NCBI GenBank assembly: GCA_029260795.1
Contig: JAJDCO010000062.1
Span: 1-46,736 of the forward strand
Length of the DNA stretch: 46,736 bases
Direction: 5' to 3'
From: Planctomycetota bacterium
GTDB lineage: Bacteria > Planctomycetota > OFTM77
Both the position numbers and the translations under genes were made by a program. Positions 1 through 6,938 of this stretch are shown here, piece by piece. The notes below the pieces were generated by a model. It saw only the letters and a program-made list of their open reading frames with translations, was not told where the DNA came from and did no database searches. Position 1 is the first letter of the stretch. Each line of letters opens with the position of its first letter.

Positions 1-1
1 C

Positions 2-112
2 TCTTCGAAGGACGAGCTCAGGAGGCGCATCCTGCTCTACATTCAGCAGGTCAACCGAGAGCCCGTGATCCATCGCTGGAAACACGGAATCGACCTGCCA
101 GGCGCTCATTGA
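2..112 (+). CDS. C-terminal tail of a transposase-like protein, cut by the window edge
   Basis: Frame 2 is open from the window edge to a TGA at 110-112 and gives 36 residues containing the stretch LRRRILLYIQQVNREPV followed by HRWKHG. The pattern of basic residues, then YI..xN, then a Trp-centred end resembles the last segment of IS630-type transposases. That is a resemblance judged by eye on a short tail. The catalytic DDE part lies outside the window, so completeness and family cannot be decided. It is followed by accessory-looking genes, which fits a mobile-element remnant. Confidence 0.35.
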   Translation, partial: SSKDELRRRILLYIQQVNREPVIHRWKHGIDLPGAH

Positions 113-160
113 TACAGCATTTCAGAAGCGCCCTACTAGAGACTCCGAGCCCGTCGTGAC

Positions 161-805
161 ATGAACATGAGACAGTCGAAAGACAACCGGCAGACACGGG
201 CCGCCGTTGCTCCCCCGAGCCAACGGTCGAGGAGGCGAGGCAAGTCGCAAGTCCTCGATTCCCTGTCGGGAGCGGACGCCTTGGCGGTTCTCGAGAGGCT
301 CGCCGCACAGGACGCGAAGTTCGAAGAGGCAATCGAAGCAGCGGCTCGGGAGCTGATGAGCAACGTCGATTCCGAGGAGGTTGCCGCAGAAGTTCGCGAG
401 GCGCTCGAGCTCTTGCAGCCCGAAGACGTCTGGGATCGATCGGGCCGAAAGAGGCACGGCTACGTTCAACCTGGCGAAGCGGCCTGGGAGATCTTCGAAG
501 AGGCCATGCAGCCGTTTCGAACCCAGTTGAAGAAGCGCTTGGAGCTCGCGATCGGCCAGGTAGCCGACTCCTACTGCCTAGGGATCTTGAAGGGAACGTA
601 CGACTTCAAGAAGTTGTCCACGTCGGAGTTCAAGGACTGGGCCTTGGACGCTCCTGCCGAGTACTTCTGCATCTTCCTCGAGGAATGGGAGGCACATCGC
701 AAAGGGCGTGCGCCGCTGACCAAGATGCGGAGATTCATCGAGAAGCACTGCCCGGATTACACGGACCTCGCTGAACGAATCCTCCGAGCCAAAAGGCGCA
801 GTTGA
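161..805 (+). CDS. Hypothetical protein, 214 aa, soluble and charged
   Basis: I do not recognise this protein. It has a basic N-terminus (residues 15-30, PPSQRSRRRGK), then a mainly helical, acidic region (residues 40-95, many Glu and Ala), then a region with several aromatic residues (residues 125-185, including DFKKL and FCIFLEEW) and a basic end (AKRRS). No signal peptide or membrane segment is visible. The ATG at 161 has a second in-frame ATG two codons on and no clear Shine-Dalgarno, so the start could be later. It lies just downstream of a transposase-like tail and about 70 bp before the next small gene, in an accessory-looking stretch. Confidence 0.55.
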   Translation: MNMRQSKDNRQTRAAVAPPSQRSRRRGKSQVLDSLSGADALAVLERLAAQDAKFEEAIEAAARELMSNVDSEEVAAEVREALELLQPEDVWDRSGRKRHGYVQPGEAAWEIFEEAMQPFRTQLKKRLELAIGQVADSYCLGILKGTYDFKKLSTSEFKDWALDAPAEYFCIFLEEWEAHRKGRAPLTKMRRFIEKHCPDYTDLAERILRAKRRS

Positions 806-872
806 TGCGACGCCTGCCCACGCAAGTCCCTGTGCCGCTTGTCGATTCTTACGTCCAGACAGGAGATTGGTC

Positions 873-1154
873 GTGGAGATGAAGATTCACATCGTGCCCG
901 GAGTGGACTCTCGAGCGGCGACTCGGGACCTGATGAAGGTGGGCGCCGTGGGGATCGACGACATCGGCGAGGGCCTGTACGACCTCATCCGCGACGAGAT
1001 CCTCGAAGAGCTCGGCGCCAGGGGCGACGCGCTCGATCTTCGAACGGACCGGGTCGAGACGGCATTCGGGCCCGTCTTCGTCATTCGGAATGTGCAGGTC
1101 TGGACGGCCGCAGCGGCAAGGAAGGCCGTCTTGGCGCAGCCCGGGCGGTCTTGA
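873..1154 (+). CDS. Small hypothetical protein, about 93 aa
   Basis: Function unknown. The protein begins VEMKIHIVPGVDSRAATRD and continues with an acidic helical part (GEGLYDLIRDEILEELGARG) and a beta-like end (VETAFGPVFVIRNVQVW). I chose GTG at 873 because AGGAGA at 861-866 sits at a good distance; TTG at 867 is too close and ATG at 879 is also possible. It follows the 214-aa gene and may be co-transcribed with it. The last 15 or so residues run into low-complexity Ala/Arg just before a repeat-rich stretch, so the natural C-terminus may have been altered. Confidence 0.45.
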   Translation: MEMKIHIVPGVDSRAATRDLMKVGAVGIDDIGEGLYDLIRDEILEELGARGDALDLRTDRVETAFGPVFVIRNVQVWTAAAARKAVLAQPGRS

Positions 1155-1252
1155 CGGCGGATGAACCTCTGAGCCGGCTGACTTCCTCGCCCTACTCCGC
1201 CAGGGATACTGCGATCCCAGGGGTTTGGCAGTCGGGACGCCTACGTTCTTTT

Positions 1253-1396
1253 GGGTTGACCTTACCCACCCTCTGCCTCTGCGTTTCTCAGCGTCCTCTG
1301 CGGTTGAGTCTCGAGGGACTCCAAGCCGCACCACACCCATCGCTGGTCGCCCTTTGGGCTCTAGTTGCGGGCGGGCCGCCCGCGCTCCCAGGGTGG
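1253..1396. repeat. Direct repeat copy 1 (144 bp), composite dispersed repeat
   Basis: Nearly identical to 1701-1845 in the same orientation, with a few substitutions and one single-base length difference. On the minus strand it reads as a GGAG-headed hairpin (GCGGGCGG-CCCGCCCGC), then a segment coding-like for PKGRPAMGVVRLGVPRDS, then the purine-rich tract GACTCAACCGCAGAGGACGC. The last tract looks like the CGCAGAGG-type dispersed repeats seen in many bacterial phyla. The two copies bracket a broken DUF6883 gene. Confidence 0.9.
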
Positions 1397-1613
1397 TCAC
1401 TGTCTGTCCCGGATAGGCAGTGACGAGACGGGCGTGCGACCGCAGATCGGCTGCCAAAGTGTCCCAGCGGTCCTGGGCATATCCGAGCGCGAAGAAGAAC
1501 ATCGCCTTGAACCGGCCTACGGGATGCTCGGCTGAGAGAATGTAGTCTCGGATCTTCACCTCGGAGATCATTGCGCGGTCTGCGGCTGGGAGCTGCATGG
1601 GTTCCCTGCCCAT
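1397..1613 (-). pseudogene. DUF6883-family remnant with internal deletion
   Basis: From ATG at 1613 the protein begins MGREPMQLPAADRAMISEVK, then IRDYILSAEHPVGRFKAMFFFALGY and DRWDTLAADLRSHA, which matches my memory of the N-terminal half of DUF6883 (x-DYxLxxxHPxGxxKAxFFxxLGF). It then passes directly to RLVTAYPGQ, which looks like the family's usual last residues. The roughly 40-residue middle is therefore missing. No stop follows; the frame runs into the flanking repeat. DUF6883 proteins are small, often toxin/antitoxin- or MGE-associated, and have no firm biochemical role that I know. The family call is from motif memory, not a search. Confidence 0.55.
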
Positions 1614-1700
1614 CAAGACTTCTTTGGATTCCGGATCAAGTCTCTCGCCTGGTTGGGTCGGGGGCTGCCTTGCATGTGGGCAGCCCGCTCGCGTTCCAGT

Positions 1701-1845
1701 GGGTTGGCCTGACCCACCCTCTGCCTCTGCGTTTCTCAGCGTCCTCTGCGGTTGAGTCTCGAGGGACTCCAAGCCGCACCACACCCATCGCTGGTCGCCC
1801 TTTGGGCTCTACGTTGCGGGCGGGCCGCCTGCGCTCCCAGGGTGG
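1701..1845. repeat. Direct repeat copy 2 (145 bp), composite dispersed repeat
   Basis: Second copy of the 1253-1396 repeat in the same orientation, 304 bp downstream of the first copy's end. It includes the same GGAG-headed hairpin at about 1815-1835 and the same CGCAGAGG-type tract at about 1715-1755. The two copies make the DUF6883 remnant look like a segment captured between, or duplicated with, repeats. Confidence 0.9.
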
Positions 1846-2030
1846 CACCGTTACCTCACTCGCACGCCTTGGTGGATTCTCTCCAGCAGCCTTGCCCTCA
1901 CCTCCTCCACCAGCGCGTCTACTTCGGCCTCGGTGCTGAGCTCTCGGTTTCTTGGCCCCAGATCCAGCCTCACAATCAAGGGCTTCTCGCCTTCGCTCAG
2001 CTACATTCGCTTTCAGATATCCAAACGTCA

Positions 2031-2053
2031 GGCGGGCAGGATGCCCGCGCTCC
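2031..2053 (-). repeat. Dispersed hairpin (family B, arm variant)
   Basis: GCGGGCA at 2032-2038, a 3-nt loop, TGCCCGC at 2042-2048, then GCTCC. On the minus strand this is GGAG-C followed by the hairpin, the same layout as the family B copies at 1365-1396, 1813-1845, 36905-36930 and 37039-37064, but with a different inner arm base and loop. Confidence 0.75.
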
Positions 2054-2068
2054 TCGGGGCGTGCACGA

Positions 2069-2941
2069 TCACTCCAGCGCGCTTCTCACCGCGCGGCGGA
2101 GGCGGGTGTGGGCTTTCTTCGTGCCGGGGTCCTTCTGATTGGAGAGGTCCGCGGCGAGGGCGGTGATGCGGGTTCGTTTACCGGTGGGGCCGAGGATGTC
2201 TTGGAAGACGGCTTCGTCTTGTCGCAGGCGGGCGATGTCTTCGAGGAGGCTCTCGGTGGCCGGGCGCTCGGACTCGTCGCGGATGTTCACGATGACGACG
2301 TTGGCTCTCTCGATGCCGGCGTAGGCTTCGTTCAGCGTCCAGCGCGCTGCGGCATTGTGCTTGGAGCCGGTCGTCCGGGGTTGTTTTTGGCGGGCGAGCT
2401 CGCGCTTCACCCATTCGCGGATGGCGTCGACCTTCTTAGGGTCTTGGATCCGATCGACGGGGATCCCGATCGGATCGGTCATCATTCGGGCGAAGCCTTC
2501 TCGTGTCTCGAGGGCCTCTTCGATCTCGGCCTGGGCTTGCCGAGAGCCTGGCCGCTTCTTCGTCGTCTTCGTGAGCAAGCGTTGCTTTCCGGTGGGGACG
2601 GGCGCGACGAAGACCTCGAGGTCCGCCCCCCACTCGATCGGACAATCGCCTTCGATCATCACGACCTCGGAGAAGTCCTGCATCACTCGGCTTCCGAAGA
2701 ATGCATTACCGTCCGGACGACCGAATCGAAAACGAACGATGGCAACTGCGCCGGCCTCGGCGTATCGGCGGAGCTCCTCGTCGTTCTCCTCGATCGTCTC
2801 GAGCACCTTTCGGCGCTTTGCTTCCTGGACACCGCGGACGCAGATCGAGAGGCCCAGATCCGCCTCGAGCATGGTCTCGATGAAGCGGGTCTTGCCGGCT
2901 CCAGGGGGGCCATTGACGTGGACGATCAGTCGCTGTCTCAA
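2069..2941 (-). CDS. P-loop NTPase of unknown role (MobB/HypB-like fold)
   Basis: A Walker A motif, GPPGAGKT, sits at residues 11-18 straight after the first beta strand (RLIVHVN). Later strands carry VAIVRF, EVVMIEGDCP and VVIVNIRDES, the last being where many GTPases of the MobB/HypB type carry their base-specificity motif. The middle (about residues 115-150) is basic and helical. About 290 residues is longer than MobB. The start is TTG at 2941: it overlaps the upstream gene's TGA (TTGA) and has GGGAG a suitable distance upstream, so translation is probably coupled. Substrate and nucleotide (GTP or ATP) are not determinable. It may act with the upstream-encoded protein. Confidence 0.7.
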   Translation of the reverse strand: MRQRLIVHVNGPPGAGKTRFIETMLEADLGLSICVRGVQEAKRRKVLETIEENDEELRRYAEAGAVAIVRFRFGRPDGNAFFGSRVMQDFSEVVMIEGDCPIEWGADLEVFVAPVPTGKQRLLTKTTKKRPGSRQAQAEIEEALETREGFARMMTDPIGIPVDRIQDPKKVDAIREWVKRELARQKQPRTTGSKHNAAARWTLNEAYAGIERANVVIVNIRDESERPATESLLEDIARLRQDEAVFQDILGPTGKRTRITALAADLSNQKDPGTKKAHTRLRRAVRSALE

Positions 2942-3501
2942 GTCGTTTCTCCCTGCGTTTGGGTGCGTTCGCCCTCACGCCCGGCATCTTTCCCATCCTT
3001 GCTCGGCGTCGTCGTCGAATCCTTCGAGCGCGGCGGGTGGGTCGGGTCCCCTCCGGGCCGGACGAAGTGGCGGGAGTAGGCCTTCTCGAGGTTGGGCTCT
3101 CTCGTCTTCGTGAAGCGCAACACTTGCTTGGGGCCCTTTCCCCAGCGGCGGTAGACCGTCTCGGAGGGCATCAGGCCCAGATCGTGGGCGTGCATGCCCA
3201 AGATGCGAAGGAAGCGCCCTAGCCGTCCGAGATTCCCGCGAAGGACCTTCTCGAGGTTCGGTACTCGCCCCCGGCGCCAGTCCAGCAGCTTGTCCTTGTC
3301 CAGCCGCCCCGTCTCGACGAGCACGTCGACCGGCGCCACGACATCGCCGCGGGCCAGCAGCGTATCGACGGCCTTCACGATCCCAGGATACAGGCGGTGG
3401 CGACGGTAGTTCTGCTTCGTCACGCGTGAATCGGCGCCCCGTTGCTTCGGGGGCTTCCGTTTCGAGGAACGGGCTCGCGCTCTCTCGGACGCCGGCTCCA
3501 T
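2938..3501 (-). CDS. Conserved-type hypothetical protein, 187 aa, basic N-terminus
   Basis: ATG at 3501 has a strong AAGGAGG seven bases upstream. Residues 1-30 are basic (RARARSSKRKPPKQR). Residues 35-135 form a compact helical region with LYPGIVKAVDTLLARGDVVA, PVDVLVETGRLDKDKLLDW and RRGRVPNLEKVLRGNLGRLG, then HAHDLGLMPSETVYRRWGKG and KQVLRFTKTREPNLEKAYSR. I recall similar stand-alone proteins of unknown function; the R-x-G-x-VP-LE stretch could be helix-turn-helix-like. The C-terminal 40 residues are disordered, Ser/Thr/Asp-rich. It is translationally coupled to the P-loop NTPase by a TTGA overlap, so the two products probably act together. Confidence 0.7.
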   Translation of the reverse strand: MEPASERARARSSKRKPPKQRGADSRVTKQNYRRHRLYPGIVKAVDTLLARGDVVAPVDVLVETGRLDKDKLLDWRRGRVPNLEKVLRGNLGRLGRFLRILGMHAHDLGLMPSETVYRRWGKGPKQVLRFTKTREPNLEKAYSRHFVRPGGDPTHPPRSKDSTTTPSKDGKDAGREGERTQTQGETT

Positions 3502-3779
3502 GTATGGTCCTCCTTCTGGAAGGTACACCGGTCGGCGCATCTTCTCACATGGGATCGCATCTGCGAACCTTCGGACGGCGACGCTCTCTCGCAGGCGGCC
3601 GGTGAGCGTCCACGAGCCCGACCTGGCTTCGGGACTTCGCGCGCGATCGTGACGAGATCCGTTCGCGGCTCTGTTTTTTCCGTCGATCGTCCGTCGCGGA
3701 TCCGGCGCTGGACGCCGACTCGATCGTCCGGGTCTGCCGCCCCTCGTTCCTCGGGGCTCGTTGCATCTCTCCGGAAACC

Positions 3780-4025
3780 TCATCCCCGGAGTCCGCGACG
3801 CGATCGGGCCTTCTTCTTGGCGACCTTCTTCTTTCTCGTCGCCGTTGTCGCCTTCTTCTTCCCGGCGTTCCTTGCAGTTGACTTCTTCTCTGCGGCCGTC
3901 TTCTTGCGCACCTTCTTCGTCGCTGCGGCCGCAGCTTTCTTCTTCGCGGTCTCTACACTGCATGCGTCGGGAGTCGCGTACGGTACGGCCCTCGCGAGCC
4001 AGCTTCGCTGACAGCTCCGGCCCAA
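3780..4025 (-). CDS. Lys/Ala-rich histone H1-like small protein
   Basis: After an unremarkable 25 residues the protein becomes almost pure Lys/Ala/Arg/Thr: KKKAAAAATKKVRKKTAAEK, then KSTARNAGKKKATTATRKKK and VAKKKARSRRGLRG. Such PAKKA-type tails occur in bacterial histone H1-like and HU-extension proteins and bind DNA or RNA non-specifically. No globular domain is visible. The start at 4025 lacks a clear Shine-Dalgarno and the true start could be inside the first 25 residues. It lies alone between the NTPase pair and mrr; the flanking 278 bp (3502-3779) and 225 bp (4026-4250) show no convincing gene. Confidence 0.45.
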   Translation of the reverse strand: MGRSCQRSWLARAVPYATPDACSVETAKKKAAAAATKKVRKKTAAEKKSTARNAGKKKATTATRKKKVAKKKARSRRGLRG

Positions 4026-4250
4026 CGGCTCACTTCAGCACCCACGGCCGCTCACCCGTGTAAGTACTCGCATGCGTACTCGACGCGATGGACAAGCCCC
4101 TCGGATGGCGAGGTGGCGCCTCGTCAGGGCGCGACGTGCGGACACCAGTGATCGTCAGCGACCCGAACGAGCACTTTGGTGCCTGCGTGGACGAGCTACC
4201 CAATTTCGACGGCGACGGTCGACCCGCGGAGAGCCGCAATGGTCCGGATT

Positions 4251-5144
4251 CTAAGCCGACGGACGATCCATGAATGGCTCGAAGAAGCCCGGGTCGATGT
4301 TGAACGTCGATACCGGCGAGAGCCCGAGTTGGAGTTGCTCCAACAGGTCGAGAATCCCATCGCCATCGACGAGCTCGATCGGCATCACGCCGTCCCGGGC
4401 CGCTTCACGCTCAGCGTCACGCGAGAATTGTGAGGGGGTCAAGAGTAGGCCGCGGTCCGCGCGACCCTCCATCGCGCCCCGGAAGTTACGCACCTCCGGT
4501 GATCCGACCGTGCCCTTATAGCGTTTACACTGGAAGACGACGTTGAAGGAAGCGAGCGGATTGACGCGCAACACGCCGCGTCCGTCGATACCCTCGTCGC
4601 CGCTCTTTCCAGTTACCTCAACGCGTTCAAATCCCGCCTCGCGGAGAAGGCGTTGGCAGAAACGCTCAAAGCCGGACGGCGACATCCCCCTGAGCAGAAC
4701 CTTCACCCGCTCCCGGTGGCCCCCGAGACTCGGCTCGAGCGCTTCATCGTCCGACTCTGGACCCGCCGGAGGGTATGTGATGAGTGCATTATTTCCGTCC
4801 TCCTCGGACGCCTGCCGGGTCGCCTGCTGTACCTCACGCAAGAGGACTGTGATTTGGTCGTCGCCAAGGTTGCCCGCGTCCGCGCCCTTTTCGGTTAAGG
4901 CCCAGACCCCGCGTTGCGAGCTGTCCACATACCCAGCTTTCGCGAGATAGAATCGTGCCCAGGCGACGCGATTGTAGAGCGTCGGCACCTTGTTCTGGTT
5001 CTCCTGCCCTACCAGGTCATCAGGAATCTCGAGGGTTGCCACGATCCAGTCGTTTACCTCGCCGGGCCGCGCGGAACCCCCGAGCGAGCGCAGCCCATTG
5101 AGTACCGGATTCATGAGATCGCGCCATCCCGGCAACTCGTTCAT
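4251..5144 (-). CDS. mrr: Mrr-type restriction endonuclease (type IV)
   Basis: Mrr proteins cleave DNA carrying foreign methylation. Residues about 1-85 match the N-terminal winged-helix Mrr_N domain (MNPVLNGLRSLGGSARPGEV, later LYNRVAWARFYLAKAGYV and GVWALTEKGAD). Residues about 155-275 are the PD-(D/E)xK catalytic domain: GFERFCQRLLREAGFERVEV, GDEGIDGRGVLRV and FQCKRYKG, with Asp in GIDG and the Q-x-K signature in place. About 297 aa is normal for the family. ATG at 5144 is chosen because AAGG lies just upstream; an in-frame TTG at 5159 would add five residues. It stands alone on the minus strand between the accessory genes and the repeat cluster beside tRNA-Asn. Confidence 0.85.
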   Translation of the reverse strand: MNELPGWRDLMNPVLNGLRSLGGSARPGEVNDWIVATLEIPDDLVGQENQNKVPTLYNRVAWARFYLAKAGYVDSSQRGVWALTEKGADAGNLGDDQITVLLREVQQATRQASEEDGNNALITYPPAGPESDDEALEPSLGGHRERVKVLLRGMSPSGFERFCQRLLREAGFERVEVTGKSGDEGIDGRGVLRVNPLASFNVVFQCKRYKGTVGSPEVRNFRGAMEGRADRGLLLTPSQFSRDAEREAARDGVMPIELVDGDGILDLLEQLQLGLSPVSTFNIDPGFFEPFMDRPSA

Positions 5145-5264
5145 GTGTGCCTTGGCCAAGGATTAGTAGGTGGGGCCAGCGCAGGATCGAGTCCACGCCG
5201 GCCGAAGGCAAGGAGGCAGGGCCAGATCTGCTGCTGTCCGCGTTGGCTCATGTGGCCCTGCGAG

Positions 5265-5465
5265 CTACGCTCGCAGGATAGTCGCGACGGTGCGGCAGCA
5301 GTAATCCAAATCAGTTAGGCAGACGAAGTACTGAATCCTCACGGCGAGGGCGACATGTCGAGATCTTGATGAGTCATGAGCAACGACTGAAACACTCTTG
5401 CCGCAAGATGGGCAGCTGGCCTGCTTCCGCCTGATCGAGCGGATGCGAGGTTGACGACCTCCCAC
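5265..5465 (-). CDS. Possible small zinc-ribbon-like ORF
   Basis: 66 codons from GTG at 5465. The protein carries QASCPSCGKSVSVV, then VRIQYFVCLTDLDYCCRTVA. The CPSCG and later C/CC resemble the zinc ribbon found at the N-terminus of some ISL3-type transposases, but the cysteine spacing is not canonical. The start lies inside a dispersed repeat (5452-5520), which argues that the frame could be accidental or a transposase remnant. No clear ribosome binding site. Confidence 0.2.
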   Translation of the reverse strand: MGGRQPRIRSIRRKQASCPSCGKSVSVVAHDSSRSRHVALAVRIQYFVCLTDLDYCCRTVATILRA

Positions 5466-5487
5466 CCGAATGAATTCGGGCCTCCGA
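5455..5487 (+). repeat. REP-like module, arm type CCCGAAT
   Basis: CGACCTCCCA, then CCCGAAT-GA-ATTCGGG, then CCTCCGA. Perfect 7-bp arms. It is part of a longer 50-bp block (5452-5501) repeated with one mismatch at 38971-39020, with looser similarity continuing to 5520 / 39040. Confidence 0.9.
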
Positions 5488-5519
5488 GGGGACGGTCTGG
5501 AGCATTTTGATTTGCAACG

Positions 5520-5535
5520 CCAGGCTATAGCCTGG
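5520..5535. repeat. Flankless palindrome, arm type CCAGGCT
   Basis: CCAGGCT-AT-AGCCTGG, perfect 7-bp arms with an AT instead of GA centre. The standard CGACC and CCTCCG flanks are missing, so it looks like a decayed module. Confidence 0.7.
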
Positions 5536-5544
5536 CCACCGATT

Positions 5545-5577
5545 CCGGAGGGCGGACTTCAGTCCGCTGGAAGGTCG
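5545..5577 (-). repeat. REP-like module, arm type GCGGACT (left half of an inverted pair)
   Basis: On the plus strand CCGGAGG, GCGGACT-TC-AGTCCGC, TGGAAGGTCG; the module proper reads on the minus strand. Paired with the opposite-strand module at 5650-5682 across a 72-nt spacer, the same spacing as 12437/12542. Confidence 0.9.
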
Positions 5578-5649
5578 GGCGGATTGGCGGAGGTTGATCG
5601 CGCTACGGCTCGCGATCGACGTATCGCATCAATCGGAGAGGGTGCCGGG

Positions 5650-5682
5650 CGACCAACCACCAGGCTGAAGCCTGGCCTCCGG
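5650..5682 (+). repeat. REP-like module, arm type CCAGGCT (right half of an inverted pair)
   Basis: CGACCAACCA, CCAGGCT-GA-AGCCTGG, CCTCCGG. Two extra copies of only the right part (GCCTGGCCTCCGA) follow at 5686-5699 and 5704-5716, so the 3' half has been locally multiplied. Confidence 0.9.
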
Positions 5683-5834
5683 AATAGCCTGGCCTCCGAA
5701 AGGGCCTGGCCTCCGATGTTGCCGACGCCGCCGACGCCTCCCCAGCGCCGCGAACCAAAGCAACGAGGCCTCGTCGGGCTTGCCGGCGAGGCCTCGTCTC
5801 GAGTCTCTTGCTCAGGGCGTTACGCCTGAACCTG

Positions 5835-5909
5835 TGGCTCCCCGGGTAGGACTCGAACCTACAACACCACGGTTAACAGCCGTGTACTCTACCATTGAGC
5901 TACCGGGGA
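5835..5909 (-). tRNA. tRNA-Asn (anticodon GTT)
   Basis: On the minus strand the cloverleaf begins TCCCCGGTAGCTCAATGGTA and ends with CCGGGGA-G-CCA. The acceptor stem TCCCCGG pairs perfectly with CCGGGGA, the anticodon loop is CTGTTAA (GTT), the T arm contains GTTCGAGTC, and the terminal CCA is encoded. It sits between core genes (accD side) and the repeat/Mrr side, a position typical of an island boundary, although I found no duplicated tRNA 3' end in the window. Confidence 0.97.
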
Positions 5910-5915
5910 TCGATG

Positions 5916-5940
5916 AAAACGGGAGGGCTGCCCCTCCCGT
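5916..5940 (-). terminator. Intrinsic terminator after accD
   Basis: Perfect 9-bp stem ACGGGAGGG / CCCTCCCGT with a 4-nt loop (5919-5940), followed on the minus strand by TTTTC. It lies 97 bp beyond the accD stop and just before tRNA-Asn, so it would end the gap-to-accD transcript. Because of its place between the candidate tRNA promoter and the tRNA it could also attenuate tRNA transcription. Confidence 0.7.
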
Positions 5941-5950
5941 GGGACGGGTG

Positions 5951-5978
5951 AGTATATCTCGACCCATCACCACTGCAA
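5951..5978 (-). promoter_or_regulatory. Candidate sigma70-type promoter for tRNA-Asn
   Basis: On the minus strand TTGCAG, a 16-nt spacer, TATACT. The -10 is a 5/6 match and the -35 about 3/6. It is upstream of tRNA-Asn and downstream of accD. Confidence 0.4.
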
Positions 5979-6036
5979 GGGGGTTTTTCGATCCGGGACG
6001 GCCGCGGACTTTAGCTTCAGAAATCCAGAAACCGCC

Positions 6037-6906
6037 TCAACCTTCGGCTTCTGCGACCTTGGCCTCGCGGGCCCGCACTACCGGGCCCTTGACGAAGTCG
6101 ATCAGCCGGCCGATCTCCTCCTTGAGGTCCTCCCGCGACACGATGCGATCGATCTGACCGTGCTCGAGCAGGAACTCCGAGCGCTGGAATCCCGGCGGCA
6201 GATCCTGCTTCAACGTGGTCTGGATCACACGCGGTCCGGCGAAGCCGATCAGGGCGCCGGGCTCGGCGAGGACCATGTCCGCCATTGGGGCGAAGGAGGC
6301 GATCACGCCTCCGGTCGTCGGATGGGTCAAGACCGAGATGTAGAGGCCGCCGGCCGAGTCAAAGCGGCCCAGGGCGTTGCAGGTCTTCGCCATCTGCATG
6401 AGGCTCAGGGTGCCTTCTTGCATGCGGGCCCCGCCCGAGGACGTCACCAAGATCAGCGGCAGCTTCTCGCGCTCGGCGTGCTCGATCGCCAGGGTGACCT
6501 TCTCCCCGACGATCACACCCATTGAGCCGCCCATGAACGCGAAGTCCAGGACGCCGAGCACGATCGGTCGGCCTCCGAGCTGGCCCGAGCCGATGATCAT
6601 CGCTTCATTGCGACCCGTCTTGGCGACCGTCTTCTCGATCCGGTCCGTGTAGGGCACCTTGTCGACGAAGTGCAGCCGGTCGGTCGCCGAGAGCTCGGCG
6701 AACTCTTCAATCCAGGTGCCCTCGTCGATCAGCAGCTCGACGCGTTCCGGCCCGGTCAGGACGAAGTGGTGGTCGCACTCGGGGCAGACCTTGTACCGCT
6801 TCTCCATGTCCCGCTTGAAGATCATGGCCCCGCACTGGTCGCACTTGGTCCAGAGCCCGGAGGGCATGTCCTTCTTCTTGCGGAAGCGATTCCATCCCAT
6901 CGCCAC
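6037..6906 (-). CDS. accD: Acetyl-CoA carboxylase carboxyltransferase subunit beta
   Basis: With AccA it forms the carboxyltransferase that moves CO2 from biotin to acetyl-CoA, giving malonyl-CoA for fatty-acid synthesis in the cytoplasm. The N-terminal zinc ribbon is complete: Cys22, Cys25, Cys41, Cys44 (CDQC and CPEC). The crotonase-fold body shows SSGGARMQEGTLSLMQMAKT, the HPTTGGVIASFA segment and EPGALIGFAGPRVI. 289 aa is the usual length. GTG at 6906 is favoured by GGAGG nine bases upstream; ATG at 6900 is the alternative. It is the last gene of a minus-strand cluster, 32 bp after the phosphatase-fold gene, and a terminator follows. Confidence 0.96.
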   Translation of the reverse strand: MAMGWNRFRKKKDMPSGLWTKCDQCGAMIFKRDMEKRYKVCPECDHHFVLTGPERVELLIDEGTWIEEFAELSATDRLHFVDKVPYTDRIEKTVAKTGRNEAMIIGSGQLGGRPIVLGVLDFAFMGGSMGVIVGEKVTLAIEHAEREKLPLILVTSSGGARMQEGTLSLMQMAKTCNALGRFDSAGGLYISVLTHPTTGGVIASFAPMADMVLAEPGALIGFAGPRVIQTTLKQDLPPGFQRSEFLLEHGQIDRIVSREDLKEEIGRLIDFVKGPVVRAREAKVAEAEG

Positions 6907-6938
6907 GTCGGGGTTCCTCCGTAGGGTTGCGCCGCGCT

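Larger units (their letters stand above)
1614..2068. other. Gene-poor stretch with repeats and a short coding remnant
   Basis: Besides the direct repeat at 1701-1845, the minus strand at about 1855-1990 reads GEKPLIVRLDLGPRNRELST, then EAEVDALVEEVRARLLERIHQGVRVR and a stop, after an in-frame stop upstream. It looks like the orphan C-terminus of a protein I cannot name. A GGAG-headed hairpin lies at 2031-2053. Nothing here looks like an intact gene. Confidence 0.5.
5145..5834. other. Repeat-rich intergenic stretch between tRNA-Asn and mrr
   Basis: Contains three full REP-like modules at 5455-5487, 5545-5577 and 5650-5682, a flankless palindrome at 5520-5535 and two extra 3' half-copies of the module at 5686-5716. 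The 5545/5650 modules are an inverted pair with a 72-nt spacer. That spacer itself holds a GATCGCG-N8-CGCGATC hairpin at 5596-5617. A small open frame at 5265-5465 is listed separately. The stretch at 5683-5834 shows no intact gene. Confidence 0.7.

Noticed and set aside
5455..5716. CRISPR array
   Set aside because: The repeated units are palindromes in both orientations with unequal spacing (some nested), and no regular repeat-spacer pattern or cas gene exists.
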